Shown: piece by piece, positions 8,570 through 16,403 of the stretch
Position numbering within the stretch: the first letter of the stretch is position 1
Layout: the number at the start of each line of letters is the position of its first letter
Source of the DNA: Litoreibacter ascidiaceicola
Lineage (GTDB): Bacteria; Pseudomonadota; Alphaproteobacteria; Rhodobacterales; Rhodobacteraceae
Length of the DNA stretch: 64,000 nt
Direction of reading: 5' to 3'
NCBI RefSeq assembly: GCF_900129235.1
Contig: NZ_FQUV01000004.1
Span: 124,001 to 188,000, forward strand
Notes under the pieces: generated by a model
Database searches by the model: none
Seen by the model: only the letters and a program-made list of their open reading frames with translations
What the model was told of the DNA's origin: nothing
Position numbers and translations under genes: made by a program

Positions 8570-9256
8570 TTAGCGCGACAGCCGATGGAACAGATGCGTG
8601 AAACTGGCCACCCCTAAGATCGGGATCAGCAGGTTGACGAAGGGGATGGTCAAAGGAATGGCCATTAGTGTTCCTGCCATCCAGATTTGCCAACCATTGC
8701 GTTTGCGGAATTCGCGCGCGCCAGCCGTACCCAGCCTGCGTTGCGCCACGAGCGTGGCGTATTCGCGGCCAAGAAGTAGTCCGTTCACGCCCCAAAAGAT
8801 CAGCGGTGCGAAGGGTGGAAAGATCACATAGAGCACCAGTGCGGCGATGTTCACCGCGATAAGGACGCCGAGGAACTTCGCGCTTTCGGTGAGGGCCTCG
8901 CCTAAGGGCAAAGGGGATACGGCGGGTTGGTTCGGATAGTGTTCTGCTTCGACGGCGTCGACGACCTGATCCAGAAACAGACCCGTAAACGCGGATGCCA
9001 CGGGGACCATCAGGAAGACCGACGCCCCGAGCATGACAGGCACCACGGCCCATGACAGGACATTGTCGATCCATGTGATCTCACCGATCCATGGCAGCGA
9101 GAAGCTGTCTGGCACCACGAGCCCGACGGTCCACGCGAAGGCCACTGTGAAGGCAAAGAGCAGCGCGAGCGTCAGGCCGACGCCTGTGAGCAGCACCTTC
9201 AGGAAGCGCCCGTCGCCGATTTGGCCCAACGCTTTGACGAAGTCGGAGAAAATCAT
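8570..9256 (-). CDS. EI24/CysZ-like membrane protein
   Basis: A 228-residue integral membrane protein with roughly four hydrophobic segments (for example LTLALLFAFTVAFAW and WAVVPVMLGASVFLMVP) and a C-terminal pattern seen in the EI24/CysZ family. CysZ proteins carry sulfate inward, but for distant members such as this the substrate is not known. The ATG at 9256 overlaps the nitroreductase stop as ATGA, so the pair is translationally coupled. This favours it over an in-frame GTG at 9268. Confidence 0.8.
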   Translation of the reverse strand: MIFSDFVKALGQIGDGRFLKVLLTGVGLTLALLFAFTVAFAWTVGLVVPDSFSLPWIGEITWIDNVLSWAVVPVMLGASVFLMVPVASAFTGLFLDQVVDAVEAEHYPNQPAVSPLPLGEALTESAKFLGVLIAVNIAALVLYVIFPPFAPLIFWGVNGLLLGREYATLVAQRRLGTAGAREFRKRNGWQIWMAGTLMAIPLTIPFVNLLIPILGVASFTHLFHRLSR

Positions 9257-9831
9257 GTGCTGGTCCACGTTGTGATGGCAGTTATGTCTGGACGGGGGCG
9301 GTCTGGGGGTGTGGATGTCTCGGTGCCCATGTGAATGAAGCCCGCGACATATTCCGGCGCGTCGAGGTTTAATCCCTCAGTCAGAAACGGACGGTCGAAG
9401 GCGGTCCAACCGGTCAGCCAGTTTGCGCCCCATCCTGCGGCAAGTGCTGCGTTCAAAAGGGCGAGGCACACGGCTCCGGCACTGAGCGTTTGTTCAATTT
9501 CGGGAATTTTCTCGGATGCTTTAGGAGAGGCCACAACAGCGACCGACAGCGGCGCGGTTTCGAACATGCCTGCAATCTTGTCGATTTGATCAGGGTCCAG
9601 CTGCAAGTCGGCGCCGCGCTTGCGGGTCAAAGCGGCAAGCCGGTGCAGGGCTGGTTGCTCCAGCACTATGAATCGCCATGGCTCCAGCTTTCCGTGATCC
9701 GGCGTGCGGGCCGCTGCGGTTAGCAAGGGGAGCAGCGCGTCGCGGTCGGGTGCAGGGCCGGTGAGCGTCTTATGCGGACGCGAGCGGCGGGTCAGCAAGA
9801 ACGCGAGAGCGTCTGGGTTTGGCGTTGGCAT
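9253..9831 (-). CDS. Nitroreductase family protein
   Basis: A 192-residue FMN-dependent NAD(P)H oxidoreductase of the nitroreductase superfamily. The start has the flavin-binding pattern LLTRRSRPHKTLTG and AAARTPDHGKLEPWRFIVLE; the middle has AGAVCLALLNAALAAGWGANWLTG, which lines the FMN pocket. The physiological substrate is unknown. It is first of a two-gene unit with the EI24-like membrane protein. Confidence 0.88.
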   Translation of the reverse strand: MPTPNPDALAFLLTRRSRPHKTLTGPAPDRDALLPLLTAAARTPDHGKLEPWRFIVLEQPALHRLAALTRKRGADLQLDPDQIDKIAGMFETAPLSVAVVASPKASEKIPEIEQTLSAGAVCLALLNAALAAGWGANWLTGWTAFDRPFLTEGLNLDAPEYVAGFIHMGTETSTPPDRPRPDITAITTWTST

Positions 9832-9858
9832 ATGGAATTGGTCCCCGTTGATTGGACC

Positions 9859-10023
9859 CTATGTCGGCCACACGTGGCGCAAATTCAAGGTCTGCGGGGC
9901 GATAGCGTCCATCGCGGGGCGCTCTAACAAGGCAGTGCGCGGGGCAGGGCGTGATTTCGCCCAAACCAACAACCCGACCAGCACGCAAAAGACTGCCAGC
10001 AAAAGCAGCAGCCCCTTGGTCAT
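9859..10023 (-). CDS. Small single-pass membrane protein coupled to topA
   Basis: A 54-codon frame whose ATG overlaps the topA stop as ATGA on the minus strand. The product begins MTKGLLLLLAVFCVLVGLLV, one strong membrane helix directly at the N-terminus, followed by a 33-residue basic and proline-containing tail ending VWPT. The helix is too long and uninterrupted to look like a random frame, and this overlap type is used by many true gene pairs in the window. I recognise no family. It could be a membrane microprotein or a short signal-anchored peptide. Confidence 0.55.
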   Translation of the reverse strand: MTKGLLLLLAVFCVLVGLLVWAKSRPAPRTALLERPAMDAIAPQTLNLRHVWPT

Positions 10024-12620
10024 TTCTTCGCGGCCGGTTTTTTCTTCGCAGCAGCTTTCTTCTTAGCCGGCGCCTTCTTCTTGGTTGGCGCCTTGCGCTT
10101 CTTGCCGCCCTTGGACTGCTTCTCGACGATCAACTGGATCGCCTGATCAACGGTCAGATCTTCGGGGGCGATGTCCTTGGGAACCGTGGCGTTCACTTTT
10201 TCCCATTTCACGTAAGGCCCGTATTTGCCTTCCATGATGGAAATGGCACCGCCCTCGTCAGGATGTTCGCCCATATCGCGCAAGGTCTTCGCTGCCGCAC
10301 CGCGACCACCGCGAGAGGCGACTTTTTCGGCGAGCAATTGCACCGCGCGGTTCATCCCGACATCGAAGACTTCTTCGAGGCTTTCGAGATTGGCGTTGGT
10401 GCCGCCGCGGTCCGACGTGCTTTCGGCGTGTTTGATATACGGCCCGTAACGGCCAATATTGGCCCAGACATTCACCCCGTCTTCAGGGTGCGGCCCGATC
10501 AGGCGCGGCAAGGACAGCAAGCGCACGGCTTGCGCAAGGTCGATGTCTTCGGGTGGCCATTCCTTGGGGATCGACTGGCGGTTTGGCTTTTTGTTTTCTT
10601 CGGTCACCTCGCCGCGCTGGGCGTAGGGGCCAAAGCGGCCTTTGTGGATCCAGATCTTGTCGCCGTCATCCTCGCCCAGCAGCTTACCTTCGGGGGGAAT
10701 GGCGCTGGCTTCCAGCTCCGCATTGGGCGGGCCGAAGGGGCGGGTGTACTTGCACTCGGGGTATCTGGAGCAGCCGATGAACGCGCCGCCGGAACGCGCG
10801 GTGCGCATCGACAAACGACCTTCGCCGCAGTTCGGGCATAGGCGCGGATCCGTGCCTTCCTCGTTCGGTGGGAAGATGTGCGGGGCCAGCACGTCGTTGA
10901 TCTTTTCCAACACCTCGGTGATCGACAGGTCCAGCGCCTCGGCAATCGCGACGGAGAAGTCGCGCCAGAAGCGTTCGAGCACATTCTTGTAGTTACGCTC
11001 GCCTGCGGAAACGTCATCGAGTTCTTCCTCAAGCGCAGCAGTAAAATCGTATTCCACATATTTGCTGAAGAAGTTGGACAGGAAGACTGTCACCAAACGA
11101 CCTTTATCCTCAGGGATCAGGCGGTTTTTCTCTTTGATCACGTAATCGCGGTCTTGGATCGTGGTCACAATCGACGCGTAGGTCGACGGACGGCCAATGC
11201 CCAGTTCTTCCATGCGCTTGACCAAGGTCGCCTCGGTGTAGCGGGGGGGCGGCTGGGTGAAGTGTTGCTCTGGTGTGACCGACTTTTTAGGGGCGGTTTC
11301 ACCTTCGCTGATTTGTGGCAGCGACTTGTCGTCATCGTCGATGACAGCGTCGTCGCGGCCTTCTTCGTAGACCTTCAGGAAGCCGTCAAACATCATCACC
11401 TGACCGGACGCGCGCAATTCGACTTGGCGGTCGCCAGAGCCGATAATAACCGTCGTGCGCTCCAGCTTGGCGGCCGCCATTTGCGACGCGATAGTACGTT
11501 TGTAGATCAGGTCATAGAGCTTGCGCTGATCCGCATCCATGATCTTGAGGCTTTCGGTATCCGCCGACAACACGGTCGGGCGGATACATTCGTGGGCCTC
11601 TTGCGCGTTCTTGGCTTTGTTTTTGTACATGCGCGGCTCTGCGGGGACGTATTTGTCGCCGAACTTGTCCTTGATCGCGTCGCGGGCAGCGTGAACAGCT
11701 TCGGGCGCCATATCGATGCCGTCGGTCCGCATATAGGTGATGTGACCGGCCTCATAGAGGCGCTGTGCTGCGCTCATGGTTTGGCGCGCGCCCATGCCGA
11801 ACTTGCGGCTGGCTTCCTGCTGCAAGGTGGAGGTCATAAACGGCGCGGACGGATTGCGGGAGCCGGGTTTGGCCTCGACGCTAGTGACCTTTAGATCACG
11901 CGAATTGACGGCGGCGACGGCCAGTTCAGCGGCGGTGTCGTTGGCGATGTCGAACTTGTCGAGCTTCTTGCCTGCGAGCATCGTCAGTCGTGCTTCGTAT
12001 TCTTGCCCACGCGAGTTTGCCAGTAGAGCCTTCACCGTCCAGTATTCCTGAGCGTTGAATTTCTCGATCTCCATCTCGCGGTCAACGATCAGGCGCAAGC
12101 AGACGGATTGCACGCGGCCCGCGGATTTCGCACCGGGCAGGCGGCGCCACAATACGGGCGACAGTTTGAAACCCACCAGATAATCCAGCGCGCGGCGCGC
12201 CAGATAGGCGTCCACCAAAGGCTGGTCGACCTTGCGGGGGTTTTTCATCGCCTCGGTGACAGCGGTTTTTGTAATGGCGTTGAATACGACGCGGCTGACG
12301 GGGGTGTCCTTTTTGATCACCTTGCGTTTGCGCAGGGTCTCTTCAAGGTGCCACGAGATCGCTTCGCCTTCGCGGTCGGGGTCGGTTGCGAGGATCAGGT
12401 TGTTGTCGTCTTTCAGCGCGTCGGCGATGGCTTTGACATGCTTTTTGGAATCGCTCGCGACCTCCCACAACATGTCGAAATCATTGTCGGGGTCGACGGA
12501 GCCGTCCTTCGGGGGAAGGTCCCGAACGTGGCCGTAAGAGGCAAGCACCGTGTAGTCGGGGCCGAGATATTTGTTGATTGTCTTAGCCTTTGCGGGCGAC
12601 TCGACGACAACTACGGGCAT
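10020..12620 (-). CDS. topA: DNA topoisomerase I
   Basis: An 866-residue type IA topoisomerase that relaxes negative supercoils. The Toprim domain opens the protein (VVVESPAKAKTINKYLG), followed by DPDREGEAISWHLEE. The active-site tyrosine lies in GHITYMRTDG. Past the core there is a four-Cys zinc finger (CPNCGEG through CSRYPEC), several topoisomerase-C-like repeats of the GRFGPY/GRYGPY type, and a Lys/Ala-rich tail usual for alphaproteobacteria. GGAGAGG precedes the ATG. A small membrane-protein gene overlaps its stop. Confidence 0.97.
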   Translation of the reverse strand: MPVVVVESPAKAKTINKYLGPDYTVLASYGHVRDLPPKDGSVDPDNDFDMLWEVASDSKKHVKAIADALKDDNNLILATDPDREGEAISWHLEETLRKRKVIKKDTPVSRVVFNAITKTAVTEAMKNPRKVDQPLVDAYLARRALDYLVGFKLSPVLWRRLPGAKSAGRVQSVCLRLIVDREMEIEKFNAQEYWTVKALLANSRGQEYEARLTMLAGKKLDKFDIANDTAAELAVAAVNSRDLKVTSVEAKPGSRNPSAPFMTSTLQQEASRKFGMGARQTMSAAQRLYEAGHITYMRTDGIDMAPEAVHAARDAIKDKFGDKYVPAEPRMYKNKAKNAQEAHECIRPTVLSADTESLKIMDADQRKLYDLIYKRTIASQMAAAKLERTTVIIGSGDRQVELRASGQVMMFDGFLKVYEEGRDDAVIDDDDKSLPQISEGETAPKKSVTPEQHFTQPPPRYTEATLVKRMEELGIGRPSTYASIVTTIQDRDYVIKEKNRLIPEDKGRLVTVFLSNFFSKYVEYDFTAALEEELDDVSAGERNYKNVLERFWRDFSVAIAEALDLSITEVLEKINDVLAPHIFPPNEEGTDPRLCPNCGEGRLSMRTARSGGAFIGCSRYPECKYTRPFGPPNAELEASAIPPEGKLLGEDDGDKIWIHKGRFGPYAQRGEVTEENKKPNRQSIPKEWPPEDIDLAQAVRLLSLPRLIGPHPEDGVNVWANIGRYGPYIKHAESTSDRGGTNANLESLEEVFDVGMNRAVQLLAEKVASRGGRGAAAKTLRDMGEHPDEGGAISIMEGKYGPYVKWEKVNATVPKDIAPEDLTVDQAIQLIVEKQSKGGKKRKAPTKKKAPAKKKAAAKKKPAAKK

Positions 12621-12822
12621 ATCTGCCTCTCCTTAAACGACTACTTCGATCAGCGGTTACATGTGGTCGCGACGTAAGGCTTGTCAACAGGCGCTGTGTT
12701 CAATTGCCTGTTGTGGTGCCTTGTTTCACGCTTCCTGTGCGGGGAAAATCAGCTTCAAGGGCTCATATGACGCATGTTTCTGACAAGGTATTAGTGAAAC
12801 GTAGAGATAAAAGGACTATGTC

Positions 12823-13677
12823 GTGAGAATGAAGAAACTGGCCTTGATATTTTTCGCGTTTCCATCTGTCGCAACGGCGGATTGTGTCGTGTTGTTGCAC
12901 GGGCTTGCGCGGAGCAATTTCTCCCTGTCGGTGATGGAGCAAAGCCTTCAGGCAAGCGGGTTCCAAACGGTTAACCCGTCCTATCCATCCACGACAGAAA
13001 CGATCAAGGATCTGGCCAACGCGACGATTCCGGCGGCGATTGCGGAATGTGACGCCAACACCCCGATCCACTTTGTGACGCATTCCATGGGCGGTATCCT
13101 TGTTCGGGCATGGCTCAAGGAAAACGATCTGCCCAGTTTGGGGCGGGTGGTCATGCTTGCGCCGCCAAACAAGGGGTCCGAACTTGTGGACCAGCTGAGC
13201 TCGTGGGAGCCGTTTGAATGGGTGAACGGCCCAGCGGGCGCGCAGCTTCATACGGGGCCGGAGTCGCTGCCAAACACTTTGGGGCCGGTTGATTTCCCGT
13301 TGGGCGTTATTGCGGGGACGCAAACGCTCAACCCGTTTTATTCAGTTCTGATCGACGGGCCTGATGATGGCAAAGTATCGGTCGAAAGCACCAAGATCGA
13401 GGGGATGAGTGACCACATGGTTTTCCCTGTCACACATACTTTCATGATGAATGCCCCGATGGTTGTGGCGGAAACCATCAAGTTTCTGGAAGATGGCAAG
13501 TTCGACCGAGACCTGACTTTGACCGACGTCGTCACCGGTGTTGCCGAAGAGGTCGGGGATACCGTTTCACAGGTCGCGGAAGAAGTTGGTGATGCTGTGG
13601 CTGACGCCGCCAGCGATGTCGGCGACGCGGTGACGGAGACAGTAGAGCAGACCCTAGGGACCGACAGCTCTAACTAG
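12823..13677 (+). CDS. Secreted lipase-like alpha/beta hydrolase with C-terminal 11-residue repeats
   Basis: A 284-residue hydrolase. A signal peptide ends near VATAD. The oxyanion HG pair (26-27) and nucleophile S88 in HSMGG are present; an Asp in DGPDDGK and a His in the VTHTF region could complete the triad. It resembles small triacylglycerol lipases and esterases. The GTG at 12823 sits 7 nt from AGGAC; the ATG at 12829 is the alternative. The tail carries three consecutive 11-residue repeats (240-272) that look amphipathic. The stop interlocks with the purK stop over CTAG. Confidence 0.82.
   Translation: MRMKKLALIFFAFPSVATADCVVLLHGLARSNFSLSVMEQSLQASGFQTVNPSYPSTTETIKDLANATIPAAIAECDANTPIHFVTHSMGGILVRAWLKENDLPSLGRVVMLAPPNKGSELVDQLSSWEPFEWVNGPAGAQLHTGPESLPNTLGPVDFPLGVIAGTQTLNPFYSVLIDGPDDGKVSVESTKIEGMSDHMVFPVTHTFMMNAPMVVAETIKFLEDGKFDRDLTLTDVVTGVAEEVGDTVSQVAEEVGDAVADAASDVGDAVTETVEQTLGTDSSN
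13540..13638 (+). repeat. Three 33-bp units encoding 11-residue amphipathic repeats
   Basis: Units at 13540-13572, 13573-13605 and 13606-13638 encode [22 protein letters not shown] and [11 protein letters not shown]. Protein identity is high while the DNA differs at many third positions, so this is an old, selected repeat rather than a recent duplication. Eleven-residue periodicity occurs in apolipoprotein- and LEA-like helices that bind surfaces. Confidence 0.75.
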
Positions 13678-14747
13678 CCTTTCGGGCTAATCCGGTTGAT
13701 ATGGCCCATCTTGCGCCCCGGCTTGGCGTCGGCTTTGCCGTAAAGGTGCAAGGCGACGGCAGGGTCGGCGGAAAGCTCCGGCACCTTGTCCATATCCGCG
13801 CCGATCAAGTTTTCCATCACCACATCGGCATGTCTGCTTCCGTCACCCAGCGGCCAGCCCGCGACGGCGCGGATATGCTGCTCGAACTGGTCGATGACGC
13901 AGCCGTTTTGTGTCCAGTGTCCGGAATTGTGCACGCGAGGAGCGATCTCGTTGACGATCAGGCCCGCTGGCGTGACGAATAGCTCGACACCCAGAACGCC
14001 CACGTAATCCAACGCATTCAATATGCGTCCCGCCATCAACACCGCGTCGGTGCGCAAGGCAGCGGATACGGATGCGGGAACTGTGGTTGTGTCGAGTATG
14101 CCGTCGCGATGGACGTTCTGGCCGGGATCGAAACAGGCGACTTGGCCGTCAACTGCGCGCGCACCGATAACGGAAATCTCGCAGGAGAAATCTACGAAGC
14201 CTTCCAAAACTGCGCTGGCACCGTTCATGACAGCGAATGCCGCGTCCGCATCGCCAGTATCACCCAAGCGTGCTTGACCTTTCCCGTCATACCCCAAGGT
14301 GCGGGTTTTCAGGATGGACGGCGCGCCAATTTCGGCCACGGCCTCGTGCATATCCTCAAGCGTATCGACGGCCATGAAGGGCGCGACGTTCAGGCCGATC
14401 TCTTGCAGGAAGGCCTTCTCGTTCATGCGGTCTTGGCTAATCGTCAACGCGCGCCGGTTCGGGCGGACTTCGCACAGGGCCTCTAGCTGATCGAGCGCGG
14501 AGGTGGGGATGTTCTCGAATTCGTAGGTGATGACATCGACAGCTTCGCCAAATTTGCGGAGGGCGTCGGTGTCATCATAGGAGGCTTGGAAATGGTAGTT
14601 CGCCACATGCGAGGCGGGACAATCGCCGCCCGGCTCAAAGATGCAGGTCTTGAACCCGAGCCGCGACGCGGCAACCGACAGCATCCGGCCCAGCTGGCCA
14701 CCGCCCAGAATTCCGATGGTCGCGCCAGTGGGTAGGGGCTTAGTCAT
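13674..14747 (-). CDS. purK: N5-carboxyaminoimidazole ribonucleotide synthase
   Basis: A 357-residue ATP-grasp enzyme that carboxylates aminoimidazole ribonucleotide using ATP and bicarbonate, the step before PurE in purine synthesis. The start has [15 protein letters not shown], then the ATP-grasp pieces [15 protein letters not shown] and [15 protein letters not shown]. The ATG at 14747 has AGGAG upstream and overlaps the end of purE by 8 nt, implying coupled translation. An in-frame start farther upstream would run deep into purE and is not needed. Confidence 0.96.
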   Translation of the reverse strand: MTKPLPTGATIGILGGGQLGRMLSVAASRLGFKTCIFEPGGDCPASHVANYHFQASYDDTDALRKFGEAVDVITYEFENIPTSALDQLEALCEVRPNRRALTISQDRMNEKAFLQEIGLNVAPFMAVDTLEDMHEAVAEIGAPSILKTRTLGYDGKGQARLGDTGDADAAFAVMNGASAVLEGFVDFSCEISVIGARAVDGQVACFDPGQNVHRDGILDTTTVPASVSAALRTDAVLMAGRILNALDYVGVLGVELFVTPAGLIVNEIAPRVHNSGHWTQNGCVIDQFEQHIRAVAGWPLGDGSRHADVVMENLIGADMDKVPELSADPAVALHLYGKADAKPGRKMGHINRISPKG

Positions 14748-15234
14748 TGCTCGGCTCCTGCGGAATGGAGGCTGACAGATCAGCGCGCCATTTGTCCAAA
14801 CGCGCGGCAAGATCGCTGTCATGTAGAGCTAATATACCAGCAGCCATCAGGCCCGCATTCGCAGCTCCGGCAGCGCCGATGGCCATGGTCGCCACAGGAT
14901 AACCACGCGGCATTTGCAGGATGGAATAGAGGCTGTCCACGCCGGATAGCGCTTTGGTTTGAACAGGAACGCCGATCACCGGAACACGGGTCTTGGACGC
15001 CATCATCCCCGGCAAATGCGCGGCACCGCCAGCGCCTGCAATGATCACCTGCAAACCCCGATCAACGGCGGTCTTGCCATAGTCCCAAAGCCGGTCAGGT
15101 GTGCGGTGCGCGGAGACGATTTTGGCCTCAAAGGGGATACCCAGAGCATCAAGCATATCGGCGGCTTCTTTCATGGTGGGCCAGTCGGACTGGCTGCCCA
15201 TGATAATACCAACGGGGATGGGTGCTTGTGTCAT
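14740..15234 (-). CDS. purE: N5-carboxyaminoimidazole ribonucleotide mutase
   Basis: A 164-residue class I PurE that converts N5-CAIR to CAIR. The signature [14 protein letters not shown] and the SAHRTPDRL loop form the substrate site, and GAAHLPGM lies in the next conserved loop. Length is normal. It is the first gene of purE-purK. No riboswitch-like structure is obvious in the short 58-nt gap to the YdcH-like gene. Confidence 0.97.
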   Translation of the reverse strand: MTQAPIPVGIIMGSQSDWPTMKEAADMLDALGIPFEAKIVSAHRTPDRLWDYGKTAVDRGLQVIIAGAGGAAHLPGMMASKTRVPVIGVPVQTKALSGVDSLYSILQMPRGYPVATMAIGAAGAANAGLMAAGILALHDSDLAARLDKWRADLSASIPQEPSND

Positions 15235-15291
15235 GATGGGACCGCTCTCAGGATGCCGGATGGAAGCCGCCCTTATAGCGGCTGGCGCTGC

Positions 15292-15492
15292 TCACGCAAT
15301 AATATCTGGGGTAAGCTCGTCTTCGAGGACTGCGATGCGGTCCTTCAGCGACAGTTTCTGTTTTTTCAACCGTCGGAGTGTCAGCTGATCGGGCGCCGAT
15401 TTTTCCTGCAATGCTGCAATAGCCTCGTCCAGATCACGATGCTCTCGTTTGAGGACTTCGAGCTTCACGCGAAGAACATCGTTCTTGCTCAT
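15292..15492 (-). CDS. YdcH-like (DUF465) small coiled-coil protein
   Basis: A 66-residue, highly charged helical protein with the DUF465 pattern: LKREHRDLDEAI, then LTLRRLKKQKLSLKDRI. Function is not established for this family. The start is uncertain: neither the ATG at 15492 nor the one at 15537 (15 residues longer) has a convincing ribosome site. I take 15492 because homologues start close to the first coiled-coil residues. It may be co-transcribed with purE-purK downstream. Confidence 0.75.
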   Translation of the reverse strand: MSKNDVLRVKLEVLKREHRDLDEAIAALQEKSAPDQLTLRRLKKQKLSLKDRIAVLEDELTPDIIA

Positions 15493-15589
15493 GTTTTCGG
15501 ATGATTTCACGGGCTTAGTGCTCTTTGCTGAGGTCATCTGCAATGTGGGGGTGCGCGCGCGTGCTGTCCAGTGTTTCGCGCATATCACT

Positions 15590-15618
15590 CTTGATTCATC
15601 GACAAACAGCCCCCATTT
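15590..15618 (+). promoter_or_regulatory. Sigma-32 (RpoH) type heat-shock promoter for hsp20
   Basis: CTTGAT at 15590-15595 and CCCCATTT at 15611-15618 are 15 nt apart. This matches the known RpoH consensus (CTTGAA, 13-17 nt, CCCCATNT) at nearly every position. Transcription would start near 15624 and leave a leader of about 60 nt before hsp20. Confidence 0.72.
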
Positions 15619-15623
15619 TATTC

Positions 15624-15682
15624 GTATGGCTGCTTTCGGGGGCCATACTTCGCAAAGTCGCTTAAACATCTAGGACTGTGCC
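15624..15682 (+). promoter_or_regulatory. ROSE-like RNA thermometer in the hsp20 leader
   Basis: The leader has a 7-bp hairpin (GTATGGC 15624-15630 with GCCATAC 15642-15648). It then has TCGCT at 15658-15662, a 9-nt loop, and the ribosome site AGGA at 15672-15675, 7 nt before the ATG. U-Y-G-C-U facing AGGA, with the G bulged or mispaired, is the defining core of ROSE elements, which hide the ribosome site at low temperature. The flanking G15657-C15676 and A15656-U15677 pairs extend the stem. Identification rests on this motif and context; no folding was run. Confidence 0.6.
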
Positions 15683-16093
15683 ATGACGAAATTGACCTTG
15701 GGGTCGCACCCTTTTTTGCTGGGCTTTGACCAGTTGGAACGGCTGGTAGAACGCACCGCAAAATCCGAGAACGGCTACCCGCCATTCAACATCGAACAAT
15801 CCGCGGACAACGCCTACCGCATTACGCTTGCTGTCGCCGGGTTCGGCGAAGACGATCTGTCGATCACTGTCGAGGACCGCCAGTTGATCGTGCGGGGCAG
15901 GCAGGCTGACGCGAGCGATGAGCGGATTTTCCTGCATCGCGGTATTGCGGCGCGACAGTTTCAAAAAGCATTCGTGCTGGCCGATGGCGTCGAAGTCGCT
16001 GGTGCTACGACCGAGAACGGACTGCTTCACGTCGATCTGAAACGGGCCGTACCTGATACAATTGTGCAAACCATCAAGATCAATAAAGGATAA
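15683..16093 (+). CDS. Hsp20 family small heat-shock protein
   Basis: A 136-residue alpha-crystallin-type chaperone holding unfolding proteins in the cytoplasm. The N-terminus (LGSHPFLLGFDQLERLVERTA) is typical of the IbpA-like group. The alpha-crystallin domain runs from about residue 35 (PPFNIEQSADNAYRITLAVAG) through the GLLHVDLKR strand. The gene lies behind a sigma-32-like promoter and a ROSE-like leader and is followed after 5 nt by a DUF1150 gene. Confidence 0.93.
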   Translation: MTKLTLGSHPFLLGFDQLERLVERTAKSENGYPPFNIEQSADNAYRITLAVAGFGEDDLSITVEDRQLIVRGRQADASDERIFLHRGIAARQFQKAFVLADGVEVAGATTENGLLHVDLKRAVPDTIVQTIKINKG

Positions 16094-16098
16094 ACATC

Positions 16099-16329
16099 AT
16101 GGACACACAAGTTGACCTCAAGACCTTGGGTGGTGCTGACCGGATTGTCTATGTCCGCCCAGTCGATGTCGCGGAGCTGCCGGAAGAAGTGCGGTCCGAG
16201 ATCGTCGGCGTTGATCACCTATACGCGGTTCACGCCCCTGACGGCGAGCGTCTTGCCTTGGTTAAGGACCGCGAAATGGCCTTTATGCTGGCGCGTCAGA
16301 ACGATTTTTCGCCGGTGACGGTTCACTGA
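16099..16329 (+). CDS. DUF1150 family protein
   Basis: A 76-residue soluble protein matching DUF1150 (YVRPVDVAELPEEV, then LYAVHAPDGERLALVKDRE, FMLARQND). The family is largely alphaproteobacterial and commonly sits next to hsp20, as here, so it is likely co-expressed under heat shock. Its biochemical function is unknown. Confidence 0.88.
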   Translation: MDTQVDLKTLGGADRIVYVRPVDVAELPEEVRSEIVGVDHLYAVHAPDGERLALVKDREMAFMLARQNDFSPVTVH

Positions 16330-16355
16330 CCTGACGGTTTATAAAATAGAAATAG

Positions 16356-16386
16356 AAAGGGCTCCCAACTTGGGAGCCCTTTTCGT
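16356..16386. terminator. Bidirectional rho-independent terminator
   Basis: A perfect stem GGGCTCCCA / TGGGAGCCC (3-nt loop) is flanked by AAA on the left and TTTT on the right. It can end transcription of hsp20-DUF1150 on the plus strand and of the ATP-sulfurylase gene on the minus strand. Confidence 0.88.
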
Positions 16387-16403
16387 CTTTTGTGTTTGAA
16401 AAT

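Noticed and set aside
10878-11894. Long plus-strand open frames opposite topA
   Set aside because: Shadows of the topA reading frame created by high GC; no family signature.
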